Shown here: positions 32,382 through 42,358 of the stretch, piece by piece | How the letters are laid out: each line of letters starts with the position of its first letter | Position numbering within the stretch: position 1 is the first letter of the stretch | Assembly: GCF_000183725.1 (NCBI RefSeq) | Contig: NC_014762.1 | Coordinates: forward strand, 1,798,001 to 1,862,000 | DNA from: Sulfuricurvum kujiense DSM 16994 | GTDB taxonomy: Bacteria; Campylobacterota; Campylobacteria; Campylobacterales; Sulfurimonadaceae | Length of the DNA stretch: 64,000 nt | Reading direction: 5' to 3' | Notes under the pieces: model-generated | Seen by the model: only the letters and a program-made list of their open reading frames with translations | What the model was told of the DNA's origin: nothing | Databases searched by the model: none | Made by a program: the position numbers and the translations under genes

Positions 32382-34340
32382 TTAGCCTTTGACTTTCGCT
32401 TCGATAGTAGCAACGATCGACGGATCTTCGAGAGTCGAGATATCCTGAGTAATCGCATCGCCTTTCGCAATTGAGCGGAGGATACGGCGCATGATTTTTC
32501 CTGAACGTGTTTTCGGCAAGCCCGGAACGAAAACGATGTCATCACAGATAGCGATGTTACCGATCTCTTTCATGATCACTTTGTTGATCTCTTTGACCAT
32601 CTCCATCTCTTCACCGACGGTATCTTCGCTTTTGAGAACGATGTAGGCGAAGATCCCCTCACCTTTGATATCGTGCGGTTTACCGACAACGGCTACTTCA
32701 GCAACGTTAGGGTGTTTTTTACATGCCGCTTCAACTTCGGCAGTTCCCATACGGTGACCGGATACGTTGATAACGTCATCGGTACGTCCTGTAATCGTGA
32801 TGTAGCCCTCTTCGTCGTAGATTGCGCCGTCACCGGTGAAGTAGACCGGCTGACCGTCTTTTTTAACATCGCCGAAGTACGATTTCACGAAACGCTCAGG
32901 ATCGCCCCAGATGCCGCGGATCATTGACGGCCAAGGACGGGTTACACACATATAACCGCCCTCGCCCGCCGGTACTTTGACACCGGTTTGCGGATCAAGG
33001 ATCTCAGCGATGATCCCCGGAAGCGGGAATGTCGCACACGCAGGTTTGATCGGAGTTGCCCCCGGAAGCGGAGAAACGATGTGTCCCCCCGTCTCGGTTT
33101 GCCAGTAGGTATCGACGATCGCACATTTGCTTCCGCCGACCGCTTCATAGTACCATTTCCATGCCGGAGGGTCGATCGGCTCACCGACGGTTCCGAGGAC
33201 TTTCAGGCTGCTGAGATCGTATTTAGAGGGCTCATCTTCACCCGTTTTGTGCAATACGCGGATTGCCGTCGGAGCAGTGTAGAATTGGTTGATTTTGTAC
33301 TCTTCGACCATTTTCCACGGACGTCCCGCATCCGGATAGGTCGGAACTCCTTCGAACATGACCGTCGTCGCACCCATTGCAAGCGGTCCGTAAACGATGT
33401 AGGTGTGTCCGGTAATCCAGCCGACGTCGGCAGTACACCAGTAAGTGTCGTTTTCTTTGACGTCGAATACCCATTCCATCGTCATTTGAGCCCAAAGGAT
33501 ATACCCCGCAGAGTTGTGTTGTACCCCTTTCGGTTTTCCGGTAGAACCTGACGTATAGAGGAGGAACAACGGATCTTCCGCATCCATCTCTTCGGCTTCA
33601 CAAATGCTTGATTGAGATTTGATCAATTCGTTGTACGAGTAATCGCGTCCCGCTACCCAGGTAACGTCTTCGTTGTTACGCTCGACCACGAGAACTTTTT
33701 CCACCGGAGAATTGGCATCGATCGCTTGGTCAACGACCGGTTTGAGCATGTACGGTTTGTCTTTGCGGTATGCACCGTCTGCAGTGATTACCAATTTAGC
33801 CTGCGCATCTTCGATACGGTCTTTCAGCGCTTCGGATGAGAATCCGCCGAAAACGATCGAGTGGATCGCTCCGATACGGGCACACGCAAGCATCGCATAC
33901 GCCGCTTCCGGGATCATCGGCATATAGATTACAACACGGTCGCCTTTTTTGACATGGAACTCGTTTTTAAGGAGGTTTGCGAACTTATTGACGTTGTAAT
34001 AAAGTTCAAGATAGGTAATAATTTGTTTGTCACCGCGGTCGCCTTCGAAAATGATCGCCGCTTTGTTTTTGCGTGAAGTGAGGTGACGGTCGATACATTG
34101 GTGAGCAACGTTAAGTTTTCCGTTCACGAACCATTTGTAAAACGGTGCGTTACTCTCATCGAGAACTTGAGTATACGGTTTAAACCAGTCAATTTTTTCA
34201 TTGGCAAAATGGGCCCAGAATCCTTCATAATCTTCCTCTGCCCACGCTTGTAAATCGTGGTATTCGCACATGTTTTTAATGCGTGCATTTTTAGCAAACT
34301 CTCGGTTTGGATGAAAAGTCGGTTTGACGATATCGCTCAT
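32382..34340 (-). CDS. acs: acetyl-CoA synthetase
   Basis: 652 residues, full length for Acs. Key segments: [14 protein letters not shown] (ATP/AMP loop), [49 protein letters not shown], and the C-terminal [13 protein letters not shown] with the Lys that is acetylated by Pat-type enzymes in other bacteria. Acs activates acetate to acetyl-CoA through acetyl-AMP. It ends a run of acetate-related genes on this strand beginning with a two-component system; only 12 nt separate it from the exonuclease gene. Confidence 0.97.
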   Translation of the reverse strand: MSDIVKPTFHPNREFAKNARIKNMCEYHDLQAWAEEDYEGFWAHFANEKIDWFKPYTQVLDESNAPFYKWFVNGKLNVAHQCIDRHLTSRKNKAAIIFEGDRGDKQIITYLELYYNVNKFANLLKNEFHVKKGDRVVIYMPMIPEAAYAMLACARIGAIHSIVFGGFSSEALKDRIEDAQAKLVITADGAYRKDKPYMLKPVVDQAIDANSPVEKVLVVERNNEDVTWVAGRDYSYNELIKSQSSICEAEEMDAEDPLFLLYTSGSTGKPKGVQHNSAGYILWAQMTMEWVFDVKENDTYWCTADVGWITGHTYIVYGPLAMGATTVMFEGVPTYPDAGRPWKMVEEYKINQFYTAPTAIRVLHKTGEDEPSKYDLSSLKVLGTVGEPIDPPAWKWYYEAVGGSKCAIVDTYWQTETGGHIVSPLPGATPIKPACATFPLPGIIAEILDPQTGVKVPAGEGGYMCVTRPWPSMIRGIWGDPERFVKSYFGDVKKDGQPVYFTGDGAIYDEEGYITITGRTDDVINVSGHRMGTAEVEAACKKHPNVAEVAVVGKPHDIKGEGIFAYIVLKSEDTVGEEMEMVKEINKVIMKEIGNIAICDDIVFVPGLPKTRSGKIMRRILRSIAKGDAITQDISTLEDPSIVATIEAKVKG

Positions 34341-34352
34341 AAGTAAGGCTCC

Positions 34353-34967
34353 TTAATGTAGTTTAGTAATGTGTTGTAATTTTATATAGACCATTGCGGT
34401 CATGATCGCGTCATTCAACGCGTTGTGCTGTCCCATCCGAGGGATGTTTAAATCACGTAAAATTGTATCAAAACGTAGATCAATATTTCCTTGCGGGATA
34501 AGCTCAATTTTCTTATCAAAATAGAGTCCTGAGACTTCGATTTGACGATTCGGCAAATTGACCCCGATCCAGGGTTTTATGAGGCGATTCATCATCGCCA
34601 TATCAAACTCCAAATAATACCCTATCAACGGGCGATTTCCCACAAATTCGAGAAACTTTTTCGCCCCTTCGACGGGTTCGATCGCGTTCTCAAGATCACA
34701 CGGACGGATATGGTGAATCTTGATACTTTCGACACTGATTTCGCGTGAAGGTTTCAAGAAGAGTTCAAAACTCTCCGACGTAAGGATTTTATCCCCTTTT
34801 ATCTTGACGGCACCGATGCTGAGGACTTCGTCTTTTTTGGTATTCAATCCCGTCGTTTCGGTATCAAATACGACCGCTTCGTCTCCTTCATAGGGCTCAA
34901 AAAGCCATGCATACGACTCATCTTTGAGTGAACGCCGACACCATGAACGTTTGAAGTTCTCAAACAT
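34353..34967 (-). CDS. DnaQ-like 3'-5' exonuclease (DEDDh)
   Basis: 204 residues with ExoI VFDTETTGL, ExoII IGYYLEFDMAMMNRL and ExoIII HNALNDAIMTA, i.e. a DEDDh exonuclease. Size and context match the DnaQ-like proteins that sit beside DUF294 nucleotidyltransferases in acetate and cNMP/CBS gene clusters of many proteobacteria. Start and the DUF294 stop overlap (TGATG). Its substrate is not known; a nucleotide-based signalling or repair role has been suggested only by association. Confidence 0.9.
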   Translation of the reverse strand: MFENFKRSWCRRSLKDESYAWLFEPYEGDEAVVFDTETTGLNTKKDEVLSIGAVKIKGDKILTSESFELFLKPSREISVESIKIHHIRPCDLENAIEPVEGAKKFLEFVGNRPLIGYYLEFDMAMMNRLIKPWIGVNLPNRQIEVSGLYFDKKIELIPQGNIDLRFDTILRDLNIPRMGQHNALNDAIMTAMVYIKLQHITKLH

Positions 34968-36790
34968 CAGACCACCATCCCCAAATGGAAATGATAGGTC
35001 AGAAATTTTTTGAACGTATTGACGATTTTAAACGCATCTTTGAGCAAATCGCGATCAGCCTTGGCAAGAAGTTTCGGGTTGACGTAATTTTGAATATCGG
35101 TGATCTGTTTTTGCGAGAGCAGCACCCGCAAACGGATACTAAGCAGTGTATCATACGCTTCTATCAGCTCGCTCGCAAACCGTTTATCAAACAAACCGAT
35201 GTTGTTAAGCTCTTTGATCCGTTCGGTAGTATTGGTTGAGCTGATTTTATGTTCCAGCGCCAACACACGGATACCGTGTACGATCGCAAAAATCCCCCCC
35301 TTTTTGATGTCAAGTTCACTGCCGTGTTCCGCTCTTCCGAAGACGAAACCTCCGATAAGGCTTAGCGGCGTTTCAAATGCCAGCGTCACTTTTGCCAAAT
35401 GGGCCATAATGTCGCTTCTCCCTTCAAAGTGCTCATACAGATATTCACGGCACTCATCCAGCAGCGATTTATCTCCTGCGACGCATTGCGCATCCAGGAA
35501 AATCGACAAGCCCATCAGGCTCTCTTCATTGAACGTCTCGATCCATTCTGAGATCAATTTTTTATAATCCGCTACGCTGCGGCGCCAATACGGGTTGGAA
35601 ACCATAACGTTTCCGCTGCATTCGGGAAATCCGAGTTGCAGCAGTTGACGGTTTAACTCCATCATATACGGGGCAAACTGTTCTTCATCTTCTCCGTCAC
35701 GGAAAATGAGACCGTTGTCCTGATCGGTACGAAGAACCTGTTCTCCGCGCCCCTCGCTTCCCATGACGATCAGCGCACATTTATTTTGCATCGATGCCGG
35801 TACGACCATCTCAAAAACTTTGTGATACAGCTTTGCATTCAGCTCACTGACCAGTTTAGAAACATATCGTACACGCACCCCTTTGTTCGTTAGTGAGCGA
35901 ACCAAGTGCGTCAACGAACGCTGAGCACTGTGAAGCTCGTCAATGCTGTTTGCACGTTCAATCGATGCGGCAATCAGATGGGTATGGTTGGCAAAATGGC
36001 TTAATAGGTCAATCTGCTCCAAAATACCGACAATTGCATCCCCTTCCGTTACCACAAGCCGCTTGATACCGTATTTGGTGAAAAGAAGCAATGCGTTAAA
36101 GAGAAAATCGCTCCGCTCAATCGTCAAAAGACCGTAAGTCGCAATATCTCCGATCGGCTCTGCGGTACTTTTTCCTGCCAAAAGAACACGTTCGCGAAGA
36201 TTGGTATCGGTGACGATTCCATCCTCTTCCCCCCGACGGACCAAAATAACCTTTGCCCCCTGCTCGCTCATTTTTCGCAATGAAGCATTGATGCTCAACG
36301 ACGCATCTACGAAACAGGGAGTATGCAGATAGATTTCATCGACACGGGAAACCATAAAAGGGGTAAGCTCGTTTTGGTGCTGACGCTCTTTAAGATTTTG
36401 GTGTTTGGTAATGAAATCTTGCATAAAGTAGTTTTGGAACGGTTCGACATCTTGAAGAAGGTTGAGAAAAGTTTCTTTGGGGAGTTCGTAGCAGATCAGA
36501 TCTTCGGCAACGATAAAGGTGCTTTGGGTATTTCCGTATATCAGGGAGTTCGCGTCAAAGCTGTCGCGCTCCCCGTATACGTTTTGGAGTTCACCCTCGA
36601 TGGTTTCGTTGACAACGCCTTTGATGATGATGTACAGTGATTCCGCCCGTACCCTCGGAGCGATCAAGACCGTCTCTTTAGGGTAATAGGCGATATCCAT
36701 CTGGGTCATCAGTTTTTCGATCATCCTCTCCCCTAGCAAGTCAAAGGGATGGATCGACATCAATAGTGCTTTTTGGTCAAAAAGACTCAA
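34967..36790 (-). CDS. cNMP-binding / CBS / DUF294 nucleotidyltransferase-like signalling protein
   Basis: 607 residues. Order: cNMP-binding-like barrel (about 15-130), two CBS domains (about 150-270, with VDASLSINASLRKMSEQGAKVILV), DUF294 nucleotidyltransferase domain (about 300-430, CALIVMGSEGRGEQVLRTDQDNGLIF with the GS-x-G-R and DxD motif), then a DUF294 C-terminal helical domain. The start is TTG, set by AGGAG 5 nt upstream. It is coupled to the exonuclease, and a structured leader separates it from actP. It is probably a regulator sensing adenine nucleotides; its reaction is unproven. Confidence 0.9.
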   Translation of the reverse strand: MSLFDQKALLMSIHPFDLLGERMIEKLMTQMDIAYYPKETVLIAPRVRAESLYIIIKGVVNETIEGELQNVYGERDSFDANSLIYGNTQSTFIVAEDLICYELPKETFLNLLQDVEPFQNYFMQDFITKHQNLKERQHQNELTPFMVSRVDEIYLHTPCFVDASLSINASLRKMSEQGAKVILVRRGEEDGIVTDTNLRERVLLAGKSTAEPIGDIATYGLLTIERSDFLFNALLLFTKYGIKRLVVTEGDAIVGILEQIDLLSHFANHTHLIAASIERANSIDELHSAQRSLTHLVRSLTNKGVRVRYVSKLVSELNAKLYHKVFEMVVPASMQNKCALIVMGSEGRGEQVLRTDQDNGLIFRDGEDEEQFAPYMMELNRQLLQLGFPECSGNVMVSNPYWRRSVADYKKLISEWIETFNEESLMGLSIFLDAQCVAGDKSLLDECREYLYEHFEGRSDIMAHLAKVTLAFETPLSLIGGFVFGRAEHGSELDIKKGGIFAIVHGIRVLALEHKISSTNTTERIKELNNIGLFDKRFASELIEAYDTLLSIRLRVLLSQKQITDIQNYVNPKLLAKADRDLLKDAFKIVNTFKKFLTYHFHLGMVV

Positions 36791-36810
36791 GTCTACTCCT
36801 ATTTAAAACG

Positions 36811-36895
36811 CCAAAGGAGCAAACCCCCTTTGACTACGCTAGCCGCTGTGGCACTGAAGCTTGCCTCATTCGAGGCTGATATCTTCAGACACGGC
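36811..36895 (-). promoter_or_regulatory. structured leader / possible attenuator between actP and the DUF294 gene
   Basis: On the minus strand the 111-nt gap can form a long irregular hairpin (36895-36842: GCCG/CGGC, CTGAAG/CTTCAG, GCCTC/GAGGC around a GAAT loop), then a second stem CAAAGG/CCTTTG (36831-36811), then GCGTTTTAAA and the AGGAG site. The second stem and T-run could terminate some transcripts or hide the ribosome site. Inferred by eye; no known riboswitch recognised. Confidence 0.45.
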
Positions 36896-36901
36896 AACTT
36901 A

Positions 36902-38560
36902 TCAATGCTCAACAGCACCTTCAGCACCGATACCGGTTTGGCTTCGGATGTATTGCGCTTCATACGCCTCTTTCTCTTTTTCAGAGTTTTCACTCTTATC
37001 GGTAATCGAGAAGAACCAGATTCCGATAAATGCCGCACTCACAGAGAAAAGAGCCGGATATTTGTAAGGGAAAATCGCTTCCGCGTTTTTCAATACGTCT
37101 ACCCATACGGTCGGTCCGAGAACTACCAGTACTCCGGCTGTCAAAAGACCCAATGATCCGCCGAGCAATGCACCGCGAGTCGTGAGTTTTGACCAGAACA
37201 TTGAAAGGAACAAGATCGGGAAGTTCGCACTCGCAGCGATTGCAAACGCCAATCCGACCATGAACGCGATGTTTTGATCTTCAAATGCAATACCGAGATA
37301 GATCGCAACGATACCCAAAACAACCGTAGAGATTTTAGAAACTTTCATCTCCATCATCCCGTCCGCACGTCCTGCACGAAGAACACTCGCATACAAGTCA
37401 TGTGAAATAGCCGAAGCACCCGCCAAGGTAAGACCCGATACAACCGCAAGGATGGTTGCAAACGCTACCGCAGACATAAATCCGAGGAAGAAGTCTCCAC
37501 CCACCGCATGGCTCAAGTGAATTGCCGCCATATTGTCGCCGCCGAGAATCGGAGCACCGCCGTCTACCGCTTGTTTCGCAAGGTCAAGATATTGCGGGTT
37601 TTGGAAAACCATAACGATCGCACCGAAACCGATAATGAACGTCAAGATATAGAAGTACCCGATAAATCCTGTCGCATAGAAAACCGATTTGCGTGCCTCT
37701 TTCGCATCGCTGACGGTGAAAAAGCGCATAAGAATATGCGGAAGACCCGCCGTACCGAACATCAATGCAATACCGAGTGAAATTGCCGAGATCGGATCGC
37801 TGACCAATTTACCCGGAGCCATAATGGACTGATCTTTCATACTTACAGCCGTTGCAAACAACGATTCGAAGTTAAAGTTATAGTGTGCCATAACCGCAAC
37901 CGCCATAAATGTCGCACCCGAGAGCAACAAGAATGCTTTGATGATTTGAACCCACGTTGTCGCAAGCATCCCACCGAATGTTACGTAGAGAATCATCAAT
38001 ACACCGACCAAAATAACCGCGATCTCATAATCCAAACCGAAAAGAAGCTGAATCAATTTTCCAGCCCCTACCATTTGAGCGATCAAATACAAAACAACCG
38101 TCAAAATAGACCCGAATGCCGCCAATGTGCGGATAGGCGTTTGACGCAAACGATACGACGCAACGTCCGCAAACGTATATTTACCGAGGTTACGAAGCTG
38201 TTCAGCTACCATAAACAAGATAATCGGCCAACCGACCAAGAATCCGATAGAGTAGATCAAACCGTCATACCCTTTTGCATAAACAAGAGCAGAAATCCCG
38301 AGGAATGATGCTGCTGACATATAGTCACCCGCGATCGCCATACCGTTTTGGAATCCTGTGATTCCGCCGCCGGCTGTATAGAAATCTTTTGCCGTTTTGG
38401 TGCGTTTTGCCGCCCAATAGGTGATCCCGAGAGTTGCCCCAACGAAGATCAAGAACATGATAATAGCCGACATATTAAGCGGTTGTTTCTCTACCGCACC
38501 GCTGAGTGCCTCACCGGCAAACGCAGCGACGGAGAAAAGAGCTAAGAATAACGCTTTCAT
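36902..38560 (-). CDS. actP: cation/acetate symporter
   Basis: 552 residues of the sodium:solute symporter family, collinear with E. coli ActP ([73 protein letters not shown]-like segment, C-terminal [10 protein letters not shown]). It has a signal-like first helix and about 13 transmembrane segments, and takes up acetate. ATG 38560 matches the family start; a GTG one codon upstream is possible. The start overlaps the yjcH stop. Confidence 0.96.
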   Translation of the reverse strand: MKALFLALFSVAAFAGEALSGAVEKQPLNMSAIIMFLIFVGATLGITYWAAKRTKTAKDFYTAGGGITGFQNGMAIAGDYMSAASFLGISALVYAKGYDGLIYSIGFLVGWPIILFMVAEQLRNLGKYTFADVASYRLRQTPIRTLAAFGSILTVVLYLIAQMVGAGKLIQLLFGLDYEIAVILVGVLMILYVTFGGMLATTWVQIIKAFLLLSGATFMAVAVMAHYNFNFESLFATAVSMKDQSIMAPGKLVSDPISAISLGIALMFGTAGLPHILMRFFTVSDAKEARKSVFYATGFIGYFYILTFIIGFGAIVMVFQNPQYLDLAKQAVDGGAPILGGDNMAAIHLSHAVGGDFFLGFMSAVAFATILAVVSGLTLAGASAISHDLYASVLRAGRADGMMEMKVSKISTVVLGIVAIYLGIAFEDQNIAFMVGLAFAIAASANFPILFLSMFWSKLTTRGALLGGSLGLLTAGVLVVLGPTVWVDVLKNAEAIFPYKYPALFSVSAAFIGIWFFSITDKSENSEKEKEAYEAQYIRSQTGIGAEGAVEH

Positions 38561-38874
38561 CACTCTCCCTTTGCTTTATTTTTGATTCTTGCGGTCAATT
38601 CATCGAATTCACCGTTTGCGCGACGGACATAAATCCCCGTCAATACGAATGCGATGACGATAACGCCGACACCGACCGGAATTCCGACGGTAGTAACCGA
38701 TCCGGCAGACAACGGAGTCCCCAAGATCGACGGGTCAAATGCGATTGTCAAAACGAATCCGAAGTAAATAACCAACATAACGATCGTTAATGTCCATGCA
38801 AATTTACTGCGTGTTTTGACAAGATGAATAAAATCAGGATCGTTCTTAATACGATCAACCATCTCTTGTTTCAT
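38560..38874 (-). CDS. yjcH: DUF485 membrane protein, YjcH family
   Basis: 104 residues with two transmembrane helices and the DUF485 pattern ([65 protein letters not shown]). YjcH is the constant companion of ActP, encoded directly before it, here with an overlap. Its role in acetate uptake is not established. AAGGAGG is the ribosome site. It starts 12 nt after the porin stop, so porin, yjcH and actP form one operon. Confidence 0.94.
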   Translation of the reverse strand: MKQEMVDRIKNDPDFIHLVKTRSKFAWTLTIVMLVIYFGFVLTIAFDPSILGTPLSAGSVTTVGIPVGVGVIVIAFVLTGIYVRRANGEFDELTARIKNKAKGE

Positions 38875-38886
38875 AATAAACCTCCT

Positions 38887-40233
38887 TTAAAAGTTGTAGT
38901 TGAGGATGAAACGATATTCGTCCCAGCTAACTGAACCGGTTGTAACATCATAAAAATCGTCTGTATAGTTTGCACGGAGGCGAAGCTGAAGATTTTTAAT
39001 GGTTTCCGGATTGAAAATGACATCAAACCCTTTTTCTTTCGCCGTCCATGCATGGTTTGCCGCATAACCGTTTAATTTGTCCATATCAAATTCAGCGTAG
39101 TAAACACTTGTATTCAATTTAACTCCGAAATTTTTCCAGTCATAGCTCGCTGCCGCTTTCCAAGCATCGGTTCCCGCCATAAACTGATGACGCGTTACCA
39201 TTCCTTGAGTATATGCCGGCATTCCGCCCCATGGAGAAATAGTTCCGCCGTGTGTCCCGTTATCAGAAGCAGAGTCTTTACTGTTATGTGAGACAGCAGC
39301 GTAAACATCGAAGTTTGCTACTTTTACCCCTATTTTTCCCGCAACGAAATCACTTTCAACTTTATTAAGTGCCGCTACGTTATTGGAACCGACATCTCTT
39401 TCGTTGATCCATTGTGCCGCTACGTACGGTGCTACACCGTTACCCATAGAAAAACCGTAATTTGCTTCGGCATATACAGCGTTCAAGATATCGTGCGCGT
39501 AATAGTCCCAAAGTTGGAGTTTAAGCCCCGGGATACCGCTGTAGATCGCTGCGGCAACACTTACACCGTCTGTTTTTTCGCCGATAGCGTATTCACCCAT
39601 ATTGGTAAAATCACCGGTTTGTCCGCGAGCATCAACCAAAGAGTATCCGGAAGTCGCACTGAGAATTCCGCTTGTGTAAGCACGTCCGAACGTACCTTGC
39701 GCAAATTTAGTTACATGAGCCGCAACCAATGTCGTATCTTTGACATCCGTATTGGTCAATACATACGCTTCAAAAAGGTTCGGAAGCATACGTGCATCAT
39801 CGCTGCCCACCATCGGAGTATCAAGTTTTTGGCGTCCCGCTTTAAAGGTAGTATTCCCGTTTTTGTATTGGAGATACGCTTCGCCTAAGTAAAAATCGTT
39901 TTGGTTGTCTTTGCTTAGCAACGTCGGGTCAACGTCGTTTACATTGCTGCGGTTCCCCAAATGGACACCGATTGTTCCGTATACGGCAGCACCGAGGCTC
40001 AAGCCATTCCATGCGCCGGTTTCGTATTTAAGATAACCGCCGATCGTATTTGCTTTACGCGTATAATCGTTGTTTGCAGCCGGACGGGTATCGTCTACTT
40101 CTCTGCTGATTGAAAATTCACGGAATTGTCCGCTTACTTTTCCCTCATTAAACATTCCGATTACATCATCCGCTCCAAAAGCGTTGACTACCAAAGCCGA
40201 CGCTAAAAGCGATAGAGATACTGTACCTCTCAT
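38887..40233 (-). CDS. OprD-family outer-membrane porin
   Basis: 448 residues: signal peptide (about 1-20, ending NAFGA) and an OprD-like barrel (GKVSGQFREFSISREV, NTIGGYLKYETGAWNGLSLGAAVY, FKAGRQKLDTPMVGSDDARMLPNLFEAY), ending in a C-terminal Phe (RFILNYNF). OprD channels pass small carboxylates and amino acids. First of the porin-yjcH-actP unit, so a role in acetate entry is inferred. Its promoter has two direct repeats with 11-bp period, next to the regulator gene. AAGGAG precedes the ATG. Confidence 0.9.
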   Translation of the reverse strand: MRGTVSLSLLASALVVNAFGADDVIGMFNEGKVSGQFREFSISREVDDTRPAANNDYTRKANTIGGYLKYETGAWNGLSLGAAVYGTIGVHLGNRSNVNDVDPTLLSKDNQNDFYLGEAYLQYKNGNTTFKAGRQKLDTPMVGSDDARMLPNLFEAYVLTNTDVKDTTLVAAHVTKFAQGTFGRAYTSGILSATSGYSLVDARGQTGDFTNMGEYAIGEKTDGVSVAAAIYSGIPGLKLQLWDYYAHDILNAVYAEANYGFSMGNGVAPYVAAQWINERDVGSNNVAALNKVESDFVAGKIGVKVANFDVYAAVSHNSKDSASDNGTHGGTISPWGGMPAYTQGMVTRHQFMAGTDAWKAAASYDWKNFGVKLNTSVYYAEFDMDKLNGYAANHAWTAKEKGFDVIFNPETIKNLQLRLRANYTDDFYDVTTGSVSWDEYRFILNYNF

Positions 40234-40266
40234 GCTGACTCCTTGAACTAATTTTTCGTCACTGTC

Positions 40267-40298
40267 ATTATGAAAACGAAACGTAGCATGAACGTAGC
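40267..40298 (-). promoter_or_regulatory. direct repeats and -10 in the acetate porin promoter
   Basis: AACGTAGC occurs at 40280-40287 and 40291-40298 on the plus strand, that is, repeated with an 11-bp period. On the minus strand CATAAT (40272-40267) lies 7 bp after the nearer repeat, so the repeats cover the -35 region. OmpR-family regulators bind tandem sites with about one helical turn between them. The adjacent gene encodes such a regulator. Confidence 0.6.
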
Positions 40299-40367
40299 AA
40301 TTGTTAAATTAGAAAAAATTATCGTCAGAAAGTGAAAAGAAAAGAGAGAGATGTGTAAAAAAGTAAC

Positions 40368-41033
40368 TTACTGAGTACGTGGAATATCGATCATGTAACC
40401 TAATGCGCGGATATTTTGGATGAAATCTTCTTTGAGAGATTTTTTAAATCGGCTCACTTCAGCCCGTATAGTCGCGTTATCTACGTATTCTTCGTCCCAT
40501 ACATAGGCACGAAACTGGTCGAAATCGACCACTCTGCCTCGATTGCGCGCTAAAAGATCAATAATCTGAAGCTGCCGCTTAGTAAGGGTTTGTGTTACGT
40601 TATCACACATCAAGGTCGATGTCGATGCGTCGTAACCGTAACTTTTTGAAAGACGGAGATGATTTTGGGGAATAGCACAGCTTTGCATCACTTTATCGAT
40701 ACGGAGTGCGAGCTCTTTAAGATGAAACGGTTTTTTAAGATAATCGTAGCACCCTAGGTCATACGCTCGACTGATCCCTTCGATATCGACCAATGCACTG
40801 ATATAGATGGCTGGAGGACGTATTTTTAGTGCATGCAGCTGTTCAAGTAAATCCAATCCGTCGATACCAGGAACGTTAATATCAAGTATCAGCAGATCGA
40901 ACGTCTCTTTTTTCAGCGCATCCAATGCTTCTGCACCGTCAAAAAACAGCTCGACACGATGACCCAGCGACAACAGATATTCATGTATCGCTTCGCTGAG
41001 CATCTGTTCGTCTTCAAGCAGAAGTATTTTCAC
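40368..41033 (-). CDS. OmpR-family response regulator
   Basis: 221 residues: receiver (LLLEDEQ; Asp in LLILDINVPGIDG; Lys in LKKPFHLKEL) and winged-helix effector (LTKRQLQIIDLLARNRGRVV, TIRAEVSRFKKSLKEDFIQNIRALGYM). It overlaps the kinase gene by 20 nt and is downstream of it. It is followed about 135 bp later by the porin gene, and the intergenic direct repeats are a likely target. Activation of the acetate genes is inferred. Confidence 0.94.
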   Translation of the reverse strand: MKILLLEDEQMLSEAIHEYLLSLGHRVELFFDGAEALDALKKETFDLLILDINVPGIDGLDLLEQLHALKIRPPAIYISALVDIEGISRAYDLGCYDYLKKPFHLKELALRIDKVMQSCAIPQNHLRLSKSYGYDASTSTLMCDNVTQTLTKRQLQIIDLLARNRGRVVDFDQFRAYVWDEEYVDNATIRAEVSRFKKSLKEDFIQNIRALGYMIDIPRTQ

Positions 41034-42249
41034 CGTTCCCCTTTATAAAATGATATTCAAAACGTGTCGACAAATTGTCCGAACTGATTTTGATTTCCAC
41101 TCCGTCTTCATCGCAAATCGATTTCACCAGACTCAGCCCCAACCCGAAACCGTCTGTTTTTTTCCGTTCCCGATAGTATGCCTCAAAAATCTTTTGCTCG
41201 TCATGAATTTTTTGCGACCTGCTCTCGACCCAAAAAAGGCACTTTTGTGTATCGCATTCCACTCCGACATGGATCACTTCGCCGCTTTTGGTATATTTGA
41301 TCGCATTCGTGATGTTATTATCGATCACACGCTGCAGCTTCGTCTCGTTAAACATGATCCATGCAGGAAACTCCGGTTTGGCAAAGTCGAAACTGAGATT
41401 CGAAAACTGGGCTACCTCATCAAAAAATTCAAGCCGCTTTTCGACATATTCTCCCATATCGATAGGGCGCTGCGGATACTCGATCTGATCTTTTTTGACC
41501 AGATAGCTCAAATCATCATATATACTGAAAATATTTTTGACCGCCGCTTCGATCTTGGCAAGATAGCGGTTACGCCCCTCATTCATCGAAAAAAGTTCGA
41601 TATTGGCCATAATCACCGAGAGGGGCGTATGGGTCTCATGAATGGCATAGCGGATAAACTGTTTATGTGATTCGAGAAGCTCCTGTGAAAATTTCTGCTC
41701 TTTTTCCAGAGCGTCATTTTTGATTTGAAGCGCCTGTGTTTTGTAGCGCACCCTCTCTTCAAGACTTGCATTGAGCTGCTGCAGCGACTCTTTTTGCTCT
41801 TCGAGCGTTAGCGCCATCTCATTGGCATATCCGGCCATCCGCCGAAATTCACCGAAATAGAGTTCATCCATCTCAATCGGTTTTGTCTTATCATGCAGCG
41901 ATTCAAAAAATTTCAGAAACCTCTCGATATCCTGAGCGATCATACTGTTGACAATCTTAGAGATTCCGACGATAAATCCGAATAATATCAACGCCAATGT
42001 CGAAATTTCCAAGACGATTTTAATCAATCGTCCCTTCATCGCATCATGGCTCAACGCCGCCGGCTTGCTTACATTGATATCGTCATTCACCAATATTTCA
42101 AGATGAACCGTTTTCTCAAATCCCTTATACTCGTCAAATATCAGCAAAGAGGCAAAAACGACCGTAAAAAGCAAAATAAAAACAATCGTATAAAAATTGA
42201 CTTGATTCAGACTGATTTGTGACCATCTGCGACTAAACCAATCTCCCAT
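41014..42249 (-). CDS. sensor histidine kinase of the acetate locus
   Basis: 411 residues: TM1 (about 20-40), a short periplasmic loop of roughly 40 residues (KTVHLEILVNDDINVSKPAALSHDA), TM2 (about 80-98), a HAMP-like linker with coiled coil (about 140-190), HisKA (AIHETHTPLSVI, acceptor His with HET rather than HEI/HEL) and HATPase (NNITNAIKYTKSG, TDGFGLGLSLVKS). The DxG G1 box is not evident, as in some divergent kinases. The signal is unknown; a periplasmic carboxylate is a guess from neighbours. Confidence 0.92.
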   Translation of the reverse strand: MGDWFSRRWSQISLNQVNFYTIVFILLFTVVFASLLIFDEYKGFEKTVHLEILVNDDINVSKPAALSHDAMKGRLIKIVLEISTLALILFGFIVGISKIVNSMIAQDIERFLKFFESLHDKTKPIEMDELYFGEFRRMAGYANEMALTLEEQKESLQQLNASLEERVRYKTQALQIKNDALEKEQKFSQELLESHKQFIRYAIHETHTPLSVIMANIELFSMNEGRNRYLAKIEAAVKNIFSIYDDLSYLVKKDQIEYPQRPIDMGEYVEKRLEFFDEVAQFSNLSFDFAKPEFPAWIMFNETKLQRVIDNNITNAIKYTKSGEVIHVGVECDTQKCLFWVESRSQKIHDEQKIFEAYYRERKKTDGFGLGLSLVKSICDEDGVEIKISSDNLSTRFEYHFIKGNGENTSA

Positions 42250-42358
42250 GCTCTTCCCGCTTTACATAAATTAATTGCGTGCATTATAACAAGTTCATCC
42301 AAGCCTCTTAAGATAAATCCACTATAATTTCAAAAAATTCCCTCAAGGATTCACAAAC

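Noticed and set aside
32988-33551. 187-aa open frame antisense to acs
   Set aside because: Arg-rich shadow of a highly conserved gene with no domain match.
36773-37156. 127-aa open frame across the actP end and the DUF294 leader
   Set aside because: It runs opposite actP and through the structured leader without a start signal; the leader itself is better explained as RNA structure.
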